Below are positions 1-5,362 of a stretch of 5,654 nt of DNA, one piece after another. Below the pieces are notes generated by a model that had not been told where the DNA came from, did not search any database, and worked only from the letters and a program-made list of their open reading frames with translations. The translations under genes and the position numbers were made by a program. The DNA is from DASQJJ01 sp035631115. GTDB lineage: Bacteria; Patescibacteriota; Microgenomatia; Levybacterales; UBA12049. How positions within the stretch are numbered: position 1 is the first letter of the stretch; each line of letters begins with the position of its first letter. The stretch is taken from the NCBI GenBank assembly GCA_035631115.1, contig DASQJJ010000094.1:1-5654 (forward strand). Direction: 5' to 3'.

Positions 1-370
1 GGTCAAAAATTTTCGTTGTTTGGGGCAGCGCGTTAGGTTGAAGGTTTTTGGGACTGGGAAGAAGGGATAAAAGCGTAATAAGAGCAAGTGGAACCCCAAT
101 AAAAAGAAAACAAAAAACAACGCCAATACTAAAATAACGTATTTTTACAGAAAGACTAACAGGTACACGCTTTCTTCTGCTTCGGGGGAAAGCTTCTCGT
201 CTAATTGTTCCATTAAGGAGAAATGATGTAAGGTTGTGGGCTAAGTGGAGGACAATATGCCAGAAAAAAATTAAAAGAGAGCGAAAAAACGTAAGAGCTA
301 GAAAAACGCCGTCACCCACAGCGATAAAGAATAGTGCTAGGAGTAAAAAAGGTCTGCTTAGTATCTTCAT
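1..370 (-). CDS. Second class A penicillin-binding protein, N-terminal part only (runs off the left edge)
   Basis: Reading the minus strand from the ATG at 370-368 gives 123 codons with no stop before the window ends. Residues 8-52 are strongly hydrophobic, probably a membrane hairpin. Residues 57-68 are very basic (RREAFPRSRRKR), and 82-104 form another membrane segment. The segment after it, LPSPKNLQPNALPQTTKIFD (104-123), matches the pattern LPSPxxLxxxxLPQxTxIxD at the same place in the complete PBP at 668-2869, just before the glycosyltransferase domain. Hence I call it a class A PBP (GT51 plus transpeptidase) that would act on the outer face of the membrane. The topology fits the positive-inside rule: N-terminus in, basic loop in, enzyme out. 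The N-terminal membrane hairpin is absent from the neighbour. No other ATG occurs in the visible part. All catalytic motifs lie outside the window, so activity cannot be judged. Confidence 0.85.
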   Translation of the reverse strand, partial: MKILSRPFLLLALFFIAVGDGVFLALTFFRSLLIFFWHIVLHLAHNLTSFLLNGTIRREAFPRSRRKRVPVSLSVKIRYFSIGVVFCFLFIGVPLALITLLSLLPSPKNLQPNALPQTTKIFD

Positions 371-400
371 GTTCCCATAAATGGACAGGAACTCAATTTG

Positions 401-428
401 ATTATATGAAGAGAAATTTTATTTTGAA
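401..428 (-). promoter_or_regulatory. Putative promoter for the partial PBP gene
   Basis: On the minus strand a perfect TATAAT (406-401) is preceded, after 16 bases, by TTCAAA (428-423), four of six matches to the -35 consensus. Transcription would begin near 394, giving a leader of about 25 nt before the ATG at 370. No good Shine-Dalgarno sequence is visible, only GGG four bases before the start. The region is AT-rich, so chance matches are possible. Confidence 0.5.
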
Positions 429-432
429 ATAT

Positions 433-445
433 ATACAATCTGTAT
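433..445. repeat. Small inverted repeat, possible operator
   Basis: ATACA-ATC-TGTAT is a perfect 5-bp inverted repeat with a 3-base centre. It lies directly upstream of the putative -35 element (428-423) of the partial PBP gene, a position typical of regulator binding. It is short and AT-rich, so it could be chance. Confidence 0.25.
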
Positions 446-450
446 CAATC

Positions 451-625
451 TCTTCTGTCCTTTTGGGAGCCAAAAGGACCAAAAACTCTCGTCGAGCCTA
501 GCTTTGTGCTTTCAGTTCTCGCTCGTTAGTCGGGAGATAACACCCTCTCCGTGGTCACGGGTTCTCCCTGACAACTCACATGTCCTTCATGCACAAAGCA
601 GCGGAACGACGAATGAGAACCGCAC
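451..625 (-). ncRNA. Candidate structured non-coding RNA or long leader element, class unknown
   Basis: This intergenic stretch holds nested complementary segments that protein-coding or random sequence rarely shows. On the minus strand GCTTTGTGC (599-591) pairs perfectly with GCACAAAGC (509-501). Outside it, TTCGTCG (613-607) pairs with CGACGAG (494-488). Inside it, GTTGTC (575-570) pairs with GACTAAC (531-525) with one bulge, GGGAGA (568-563) with TCTCCC (537-532), and CCGT (560-557) with ACGG (552-549). CGGTTCTC (622-615) can pair with GAGAACTG (520-513), forming a pseudoknot. The hairpin 485-451 would close the 3' side. The region looks more GC-rich than the AT-rich sequence on either side. 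The minus strand is preferred because several pairs are G-U there (A-C on the other strand), and both flanking genes run that way. It lies between two PBP genes, so it could be a free RNA, an intercistronic element or a leader. I do not recognise RNase P, tmRNA, SRP or 6S RNA features. Ends are approximate. Confidence 0.6.
457..479. repeat. Perfect 10-bp hairpin with 3-base loop
   Basis: GTCCTTTTGG-GAG-CCAAAAGGAC is a perfect inverted repeat. On the minus strand it can be lengthened past one G-A mismatch by five more pairs, two of them G-U (485-481 with 455-451). Neither side is followed by a T-run, so it does not look like an intrinsic terminator. It lies just 3' of the long-range helices of the candidate RNA on the minus strand and may be its final stem. 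Confidence 0.7.
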
Positions 626-634
626 TTTTAGTAT

Positions 635-661
635 TTGAAAATTGATTGAAAATTGAAAATT
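635..661. repeat. AT-rich 11-bp tandem repeat (about 2.5 units)
   Basis: TTGAAAATTGA occurs twice head to tail (635-645 and 646-656), and TTGAAAATT follows, overlapping the second copy (653-661). It sits just after the stop codon of the complete PBP and before the candidate structured RNA on the minus strand. On that strand it could also supply a weak promoter (TTTTCA at 659-654, AATACT at 635-630, 18-base spacer) for the RNA. Confidence 0.75.
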
Positions 662-667
662 CCCAAG

Positions 668-2869
668 CTAAGGTTTGGGTGTTGGGGTTGGGCTTTCGGC
701 TGGTGGCGGACAGGTAAGGCAATACTTGTCACCTGTTAAGTCGGTTAGTGTTGTTTCGTCTCGAAGCTCTATATTATCTGTTTGTCCAGGAGCTGGAGGC
801 CTGTTGGTTGTTTTATCTATCCACATTTTTTCCTGAGTGACACTTGCCGATGTCTTATTTTGTGTCCCGGCAAGGAAGTACTCATTGCGTACAGGACAGC
901 TATTTTGTCCAGGAGAATTGGGGAAAAGTCCTGTGGTACTGCAGACTGCAGCTTGCACAACATTTGCCGGGCGCTGAGGTTGTTGGGCCGGCTTGTCATC
1001 AAGAAGTTGCAACATTATTTTATGGAAAATTGGCGCAGCACCTGTTATGCCAGAGGCAAGTCCATTCATTCGCGAGTTATCATTATTGCCAACCCAGACT
1101 GTGACAACATAATTTGGTGTGTATCCTATGGTCCAATTGTCTCGGAAATCGTTAGTTGTACCTGTTTTGGCAGAGACATAATTTTTTGGGAAATATAATT
1201 CAGACGATCCGCCAAATTCCTGTAACCGTGCGCCATTATCTGCCAAAATGTCGGAAATAATAAATGCAACGCCATCTGGCAATACTTTTTTACCAAAAAT
1301 AGGGCTTTGAGGAGGAGTATATGACTCTAAAACTTCTCCTTTACTATTTTTAATTTCAAGAATTGGGTGTAGGTCGATTCTATAGCCTCCATTGGCAAAT
1401 ACACCAAATGCAGTTGTCATATCCAACATAGTTACTTCTCCACCGCCTAAGGTAAGAGAAAGTCCATACTGGTCTGCATTGCTGCTTAGCGAGGAGATTC
1501 CCATTTGACGAGCTAAGGTAAGCATATTCTCAACGCCATTTGCCTTAAGCATTTTAACTGCAGGAATATTAAACGAATTTCCTAGTGATTGGCGCATGTC
1601 AACAACACCATGGAATTTTCCATCGTAATTAACTGGACAATACGCAGGACCACTTGGGTTGGGGAAACAAATTGGCTGGTCTGCAAAAGGCGTTGCAGCA
1701 GTGTAGCCTTTAATAAGTCCTTCAGCGTAATTAATGGGCTTTATTGACGAGCCGGGTTGTCTGTGTTGTAGGGTAATATTGACATTGCCATCAGTGTCGG
1801 TCGTATCAAAGTAATCTCGACTTCCAACCATTGCCAGAATTTCTCCACTTCCTGGATTTGTGATAACAGCTGCTCCATTGGTAACATGATATCCATCCAG
1901 CTTAGCAACCTCTGACGCAACAGTATCTTGAGCAAAATTTTGGATAGACAAATCGAGACTTGTTTTTACTTTAAGCCCTCCAGCTGCAACAACAGCCTGC
2001 CCATACTTTTTTTCTAGTAAGTCTTTAATGTATAAGACAAAATGAGGAGCTTTAATATTGTCTGAAACATTATTGTATGTAAGTGGTTCTTCTACCGCCT
2101 TTTGGTATTGACTGGATGTAATATATCCTTGGTCTTTCATTGCAAAAAGAACGTCTTTCTGTCTTTGCTTTGCAAGTTCTGGATGTGGACCAAAGGGAGA
2201 ATAGGTTGTTGGTGCTTCTGGTAATCCTGCAAGAAGAGCAGATTGGGCAATGTCTAAATCCTTTGCATGCTTCCCAAAATAGCTTAGGGAGGCTGCTTCT
2301 ATGCCATATGCTGTCCCACCATACGGAATTTGATTAAGGTATAATTCTAAAATTCTATTTTTCGGATACAATACTTCAGTGGCAAATGACAACACAATTT
2401 CCCGTATTTTTCGGAGAATGGTCTGCTCGGGGGAGAGCAAAGAATTCTTGACAAGTTGCTGGGTAATCGTTGAACCTCCTTGGACCTGCTTGTGAAATAC
2501 TGTTACATAGAAGGCCCTGGCAATCCCTCGCAAATCTATTGGGCCATGGCGGTAAAAATCTTTATCTTCTATTGCTATAGTTGCTTGTTGGACTGTTTTG
2601 GGAATGGAGGTAAGTGGAATAAATATTTGATTTTTTTTCTCAAAAATACTGTAAAGCAGATTGCCGTTTCTATCGTAGATTTGCGTTGACTGGGGAAGAC
2701 TACCGCTTACTAATTTAGTAGGGGAGGGTAGGTCGCGAAGAATAAAGTAATAAAAAATACCAAAAAGCAAAACAAGGGGGATTCCAATGCGCGCATAGAG
2801 AATCAATGTTTTTTTATTAGGCTTTTTAAAAAAGCGTCGTAATTTTTTGGTGATTGTCATCTCTTTCAT
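668..2869 (-). CDS. Bifunctional class A penicillin-binding protein (PBP1A family)
   Basis: A 733-residue peptidoglycan synthase that polymerises lipid II (glycosyltransferase, GT51) and cross-links the peptides (DD-transpeptidase) outside the membrane. The N-terminus is basic, with one membrane segment at about 22-44. The GT51 motifs are all present: EDKDFYRHG with catalytic Glu101, GGSTITQQLVKN (131-142), RKIRE (153-157), ILELYLNQIPYGG (173-185) and ALLAGLPEAP (211-220). The transpeptidase has SSIK with nucleophile Ser374, SFN (432-434) and KTGTT (568-572). Length and motif order are normal, so both activities are expected. The tail after about 630 carries Cys643, Cys658, Cys717 and Cys720 and ends in a Pro/Thr-rich stretch. 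An in-frame ATG at 2860 (M4) may be the true start: a TATGAT element ends only three bases before the ATG at 2869, and AAAGAG precedes M4. It is divergent from the CvpA-CAP gene and followed on the same strand by a second PBP gene. Confidence 0.96.
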   Translation of the reverse strand: MKEMTITKKLRRFFKKPNKKTLILYARIGIPLVLLFGIFYYFILRDLPSPTKLVSGSLPQSTQIYDRNGNLLYSIFEKKNQIFIPLTSIPKTVQQATIAIEDKDFYRHGPIDLRGIARAFYVTVFHKQVQGGSTITQQLVKNSLLSPEQTILRKIREIVLSFATEVLYPKNRILELYLNQIPYGGTAYGIEAASLSYFGKHAKDLDIAQSALLAGLPEAPTTYSPFGPHPELAKQRQKDVLFAMKDQGYITSSQYQKAVEEPLTYNNVSDNIKAPHFVLYIKDLLEKKYGQAVVAAGGLKVKTSLDLSIQNFAQDTVASEVAKLDGYHVTNGAAVITNPGSGEILAMVGSRDYFDTTDTDGNVNITLQHRQPGSSIKPINYAEGLIKGYTAATPFADQPICFPNPSGPAYCPVNYDGKFHGVVDMRQSLGNSFNIPAVKMLKANGVENMLTLARQMGISSLSSNADQYGLSLTLGGGEVTMLDMTTAFGVFANGGYRIDLHPILEIKNSKGEVLESYTPPQSPIFGKKVLPDGVAFIISDILADNGARLQEFGGSSELYFPKNYVSAKTGTTNDFRDNWTIGYTPNYVVTVWVGNNDNSRMNGLASGITGAAPIFHKIMLQLLDDKPAQQPQRPANVVQAAVCSTTGLFPNSPGQNSCPVRNEYFLAGTQNKTSASVTQEKMWIDKTTNRPPAPGQTDNIELRDETTLTDLTGDKYCLTCPPPAESPTPTPKP

Positions 2870-2883
2870 GATATCATATACAC
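2868..2883. promoter_or_regulatory. Shared divergent start region with 10-bp palindrome
   Basis: Only 14 bases separate the two divergent start codons. ATGATATCAT (2868-2877) is a perfect palindrome. TATCAT on the plus strand (2872-2877, five of six matches to the -10 consensus) ends six bases before the CvpA-CAP ATG. TATGAT on the minus strand (2878-2873, five of six) lies just ahead of the PBP start. The two -10 candidates overlap, so the genes could not be initiated simultaneously. No convincing -35 accompanies either: TTGTCA (2854-2859) is good in sequence but its spacing to TATCAT is only 12 bases. Confidence 0.45.
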
Positions 2884-3855
2884 ATGAATTGGGTCGATTT
2901 TGTTATTGTTGGAGTTTTGCTTTTTTACGCTGTCGAAGGATACGCGCTTGGCGCTTTTCCAGCATTCTTTGACCTTCTTCAATTTAGCGCATCATTTCTT
3001 TTAGGACTCCAATTCTATGGACTTTTTACACCTTTTCTGACAAGGCAATTTTCTCTCCCAAGTGGCCTGAGTAATGCCATAAGCTTTTTTCTTATCGCCT
3101 TTATCGCAGAGTTTTTATTGCATATTTTCTTTCGATTTTTACTAAAAACTGCATTTAAAGATAGCTTTCTTTTAAAGCCAGAATTGAAAAGATTGAACAG
3201 AATACTAGGTATATTTCCCGGACTTTTATCTGGAATGGTGTTGATGATGTTTATTCTTACAGTTGTTGCCTCTTTACCTCTTTCCCCATTTCTTAGACAG
3301 ACCATAACTAACGCCAGGTTGGGAAGAATTCTTCTCGCTCGCTCGCAGCTTTTTGAAAAACAAGTAAGTACTATTTTTGGCAATGCTGCTCATGACACGA
3401 TGAATTTTTTAACAGTTGAGCCGGAAAGCAATTCTTCTGTTGCTTTACACTTTACCTATGCGAATGGGAAGCCGGATGAGCAAGCAGAATTGCAGATGCT
3501 TCAGATGGTAAATACCGAGAGGGAAAAGGTTGGTTTGTCAGATGTGCACATGAACGACTTATTGCAAAAGGTTGCACGGGCTCATGCGCAGGATATGTTG
3601 CAAAGAGGATATTTTTCTCATTATAGTCCAGAGGGATTAAATCCTTTTGACAGAATGGACAAAGCAGGGGTTGTGTACGCATCCGCAGGAGAAAATTTAG
3701 CATTTTCTCCTACTGTGGATTTGGCTATGCAAGGACTTATGAATAGTCCAGGACATAAGGCAAATATTTTATCGAAAGATTTTGGGAAAGTGGGCATAGG
3801 AGTAATCGATGCAGGAGTCTACGGCGAGATGTTTGTGCAAGAATTCACAAACTAA
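2884..3855 (+). CDS. CvpA-family membrane protein fused to a C-terminal CAP (SCP/YkwD) domain
   Basis: A 323-residue two-part protein. Residues 1 to about 130 contain four hydrophobic segments (roughly 4-24, 27-48, 63-88, 108-130) and the N-terminal pattern of CvpA-like membrane proteins (NWVDFVIVGVLLFYAVEGYALG). After a linker, residues 200-323 form a CAP domain: VNTEREKVGL (209-218), ARAHAQDM (231-238), FSHYSPEGLNPFDRM (244-258), AGENLA (268-273), MNSPGHKANIL (286-296). The likely cavity residues His246, Glu270 and His291 are present. The usual Trp before MNSPGH is Leu285. The CAP domain should face outside, anchored by the CvpA part. Bacterial CAP domains have been linked to envelope or wall functions, but no enzymatic role can be assigned here. 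A related design, CvpA-like membrane part plus exported enzyme, is known from MarP of Mycobacterium, which carries a protease instead. It is divergent from a PBP gene, which supports an envelope role. No Shine-Dalgarno is seen. Confidence 0.92.
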   Translation: MNWVDFVIVGVLLFYAVEGYALGAFPAFFDLLQFSASFLLGLQFYGLFTPFLTRQFSLPSGLSNAISFFLIAFIAEFLLHIFFRFLLKTAFKDSFLLKPELKRLNRILGIFPGLLSGMVLMMFILTVVASLPLSPFLRQTITNARLGRILLARSQLFEKQVSTIFGNAAHDTMNFLTVEPESNSSVALHFTYANGKPDEQAELQMLQMVNTEREKVGLSDVHMNDLLQKVARAHAQDMLQRGYFSHYSPEGLNPFDRMDKAGVVYASAGENLAFSPTVDLAMQGLMNSPGHKANILSKDFGKVGIGVIDAGVYGEMFVQEFTN

Positions 3856-3857
3856 TT

Positions 3858-4061
3858 TTATGACCCTGATTCAGGGACTCTCCCTGTTTTTATATAATCC
3901 AAAACCCTGGCTAATTCCCTTGTTTCTTCAGGAGGGATACCAGGCTTAAAACGAGCATCAACGGGGTTTATTCTCCTTGCATCTTCTCCATCGAATCTTC
4001 CCGATCGTACTCTTGTTACTTTAGATACTCTTCTGGTTGGTTTCTGGGGACTGTCTGTCAT
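3858..4061 (-). CDS. Small basic protein of unknown function
   Basis: A 67-residue protein if started at the ATG at 4061 (MTDSPQKPTRR...). The N-terminal half is rich in Arg, Lys, Ser and Thr and probably disordered (to about residue 25). The C-terminal part, FKPGIPPEETRELARVLDYIKTGRVP, looks like a short amphipathic helix with charged ends. There is no membrane segment, signal peptide or cysteine. A GTG start at 4088 would add nine residues, but that stretch contains the TATAAT of a good promoter, so the ATG is preferred. It is convergent with the CvpA-CAP gene, with only two bases between the stop codons, and divergent from the CMP-kinase-like gene. I do not recognise the family. The promoter and the lack of a better explanation for the stretch support a real gene. 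A nucleic-acid-binding role would fit its charge but is not shown. Confidence 0.62.
   Translation of the reverse strand: MTDSPQKPTRRVSKVTRVRSGRFDGEDARRINPVDARFKPGIPPEETRELARVLDYIKTGRVPESGS
3872..3891 (+). terminator. Intrinsic terminator of the CvpA-CAP gene
   Basis: CAGGGA-CTC-TCCCTG, a perfect 6-bp GC-rich stem with a 3-base loop, is followed directly by TTTTT (3887-3891), 17 bases after the stop codon. It lies inside the last codons of the convergent small gene. An alternative, shorter stem CCCTG-ATT-CAGGG (3864-3876) shares one arm with it. Confidence 0.8.
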
Positions 4062-4070
4062 AAAAAAATT

Positions 4071-4099
4071 ATTATATGCCCCAGGCACTCATTTTGCAA
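4071..4099 (-). promoter_or_regulatory. Promoter of the small basic protein gene, probably leaderless
   Basis: On the minus strand TTGCAA (4099-4094, four of six), a 17-base spacer and a perfect TATAAT (4076-4071) precede the ATG at 4061 by only nine bases. Transcription would start at or within a few bases of the start codon, leaving no room for a Shine-Dalgarno sequence. Confidence 0.65.
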
Positions 4100-4108
4100 C
4101 ATTTGCAC

Positions 4109-4137
4109 TTGTCTTATCTATTGTTCCATACTATACT
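4109..4137 (+). promoter_or_regulatory. Promoter of the CMP-kinase-like gene, probably leaderless
   Basis: TTGTCT (4109-4114, four of six), a 17-base spacer and TATACT (4132-4137, five of six) are followed after six bases by the ATG at 4144. The start site would coincide with the start codon. Its -35 lies nine bases from the -35 of the divergent promoter. The imperfect repeats ATTTTGCA (4091-4098) and ATTTGCA (4101-4107) lie between or overlap the two. Confidence 0.65.
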
Positions 4138-4143
4138 CAGTCA

Positions 4144-4737
4144 ATGGATACCAACCCTGTGGACCTTCCTACCACTCGACTTATTAGTGTCTCCGGCAGA
4201 ATTGCATCTGGCTCAACTACCTTGGCAAAAAAATTAGCATATGCACTTAAATGGAAACGCATTGAAGGAGGAGAAATTTTTTGGGAAGCAGTGCGAAATA
4301 AATTAGGCCTTAACGAAAAGGACACAGGACTTCGCCCTGATGAGGAGGATAGAGTATTTGACGAATCATTAAAAGATATTCTCCAGACAAAAGATCACAT
4401 GATTGTAGAGACAAAATTAGCCGGATTTATTGCAAGAGATCTACAGGATGTTTTTAAGGTGTTAGTTATTTGCGTTGATGAAAATGGAGTTGACCAGACT
4501 AATATTCGTATTGATCGACTTGTTAACCGTGAACAAATGAGTATTGCAGAAGCAAAAGAGGAAGTGTTAGTGCGAGAGAAATCAGATGTCGAAAAATGGC
4601 AGAGATTGTATGCAAAAGGAGACAGTGAGTGGACATACTGGAATAAAGACTACTATGATTTAGTAGTAAATACCTATTCGCATGACCCAGACGAGGCAGT
4701 ACAATTTGTCCTTGAAAAAGTAGGATACAAGCAGTAG
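4144..4737 (+). CDS. Archaeal-type cytidylate-kinase-like protein
   Basis: A 197-residue P-loop nucleoside monophosphate kinase-like protein, presumably phosphorylating CMP/dCMP with ATP in the cytoplasm. ISVSGRIASGSTTLAKKLA (14-32) is the phosphate-binding loop. GGEIFWEA (42-49) corresponds to the SAGEIFRE segment of archaeal-type CMP kinases. IVETKLAGFIA (87-97) corresponds to their VLEGRLAGW segment. NREQMSIAEAKEEVLVREKSD (128-148) is the lid region, and YYDLVVNT (170-177) is the typical C-terminal strand. The P-loop lacks the usual Lys: Ser24 occupies its place in GxxxxG(K)ST. To my recollection archaeal CMP kinases carry GSGTTT here, so this is probably a family trait rather than decay. 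The GR of EGRLAG is replaced by TK, so substrate choice may differ. Length fits the family. It is followed after ten bases by the DUF5667-like gene. It could be a divergent homologue with another substrate. Confidence 0.8.
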   Translation: MDTNPVDLPTTRLISVSGRIASGSTTLAKKLAYALKWKRIEGGEIFWEAVRNKLGLNEKDTGLRPDEEDRVFDESLKDILQTKDHMIVETKLAGFIARDLQDVFKVLVICVDENGVDQTNIRIDRLVNREQMSIAEAKEEVLVREKSDVEKWQRLYAKGDSEWTYWNKDYYDLVVNTYSHDPDEAVQFVLEKVGYKQ

Positions 4738-4740
4738 TAT
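4712..4740 (+). promoter_or_regulatory. Possible internal promoter for the DUF5667-like gene
   Basis: TTGAAA (4712-4717, five of six), a 17-base spacer and TAGTAT (4735-4740, four of six) end seven bases before the ATG at 4748, inside the 3' end of the kinase gene. The layout copies the leaderless arrangement of the other promoters. Co-transcription with the kinase is equally possible. Confidence 0.4.
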
Positions 4741-4747
4741 AGTGATA

Positions 4748-5362
4748 ATGAAAAAATTACTTATTTTTCTTCCTCTGCTCTTCCTTGTTGTCTTTCCGAA
4801 ATCTGTTGTCTTAGCTCAAGAAAATTCTTCTCAGGAAGTTATGACTTCTCCTTCAACTGGCTCAGGACAAGCTCCTTCAACTGCTTCTGGGTCATTAAGC
4901 CCAACACCAACCGTGCCAAGTAGCTATACATTGCCATATCCAGGAATCCTTCCAGACAATCCATTGTATTTTCTGAAAACACTTCGAGATAGAATGATTA
5001 TTTTCTTTATTTCCGATCCTCTTAAAAAGAGCTCTTTTTACCTTTTGCAGTCCGATAAAAGGTTGGAATCTACCTGGTACTTGCTTAAGAAAGATGCAGG
5101 TCATACAGATCTTGCTTTGTCTACTTTATCCAAATCAACCAATTATTTGTCTCAAGCAATTGATGAAGTGAGAAATGCAAAAGACGCAGGACAAGAAACA
5201 GGGGATATGTTGGGTAAGCTACAACAAGCAGTACAAAAACATGCAGCAGTTATTATGGACATGACAGCACTTCCAGGACTCTCACATAAGGACTCTTTTG
5301 TAAAAGAAGAGAAAAGAGTAATGGATTTGGAAAAGATTGTATCGAAAGAAGTAGCACAATAA
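4748..5362 (+). CDS. Exported helical protein, DUF5667-like
   Basis: A 204-residue secreted or surface protein. KKLLIFLPLLFLVVFPKSVVLA (2-23) is a signal peptide with likely cleavage after Ala23. No lipobox Cys is present. Residues 24-60 are a Ser/Thr/Pro/Gly-rich linker containing a repeated PSTxSG unit. The segment YPGILPDNPLYFLKTLRDR (64-82) is the signature I associate with DUF5667 proteins, common in Patescibacteria and some other bacteria. From about 87 on the chain is helical (DPLKKSSFYLLQSDKRLES and following), with charged helices likely to pack as a bundle. Function is unknown. A GTG at 4742 would add two residues, but the ATG at 4748 gives a normal signal peptide. It follows the kinase gene by ten bases. 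Confidence 0.85.
   Translation: MKKLLIFLPLLFLVVFPKSVVLAQENSSQEVMTSPSTGSGQAPSTASGSLSPTPTVPSSYTLPYPGILPDNPLYFLKTLRDRMIIFFISDPLKKSSFYLLQSDKRLESTWYLLKKDAGHTDLALSTLSKSTNYLSQAIDEVRNAKDAGQETGDMLGKLQQAVQKHAAVIMDMTALPGLSHKDSFVKEEKRVMDLEKIVSKEVAQ
4848..4895 (+). repeat. Two degenerate 24-bp tandem units inside the linker of the DUF5667-like gene
   Basis: CTCCTTCAACTG opens both units (4848 and 4872). The second halves differ (GCTCAGGACAAG against CTTCTGGGTCAT). In frame they encode PSTGSGQA and PSTASGS. The first unit closely resembles CCTTCGACTGGCTCAGGACA, a short dispersed repeat I recall from many environmental bacterial genomes, and may be a worn copy. Confidence 0.6.

Noticed and set aside
457..479. 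Perfect hairpin read as an intrinsic terminator
   Set aside because: No T-run follows on either strand; kept as a structural repeat instead.
576..590. Minus-strand mini-frame ATGAAGGACATGTGA as a leader peptide
   Set aside because: Only four codons, no ribosome site, and located within the paired RNA region.
451..625. Fold as RNase P RNA, tmRNA, SRP RNA, 6S RNA or a group II intron fragment
   Set aside because: The characteristic conserved segments of these RNAs are not visible, and there is no tRNA-like end or reverse-transcriptase gene.
653..679. Weak stem CCCAA/TTGGG over the PBP stop codon as a terminator on the minus strand
   Set aside because: Only five pairs with an eight-base loop, and the following tract (AATTTTCAATTTT) is interrupted.
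782..1198. Open frame of 138 codons on the plus strand opposite the PBP gene
   Set aside because: It lies wholly opposite conserved PBP coding sequence, and its product shows no domain or sensible composition.
3015..3383. Open frame of 122 codons on the minus strand opposite the CvpA-CAP gene
   Set aside because: It mirrors the membrane-domain coding region; low-complexity basic product and no promoter support.
4742..4747. GTG at 4742 as the start of the DUF5667-like gene
   Set aside because: The ATG six bases later gives a standard signal peptide start (MKKLLIF) and fits the promoter spacing better.
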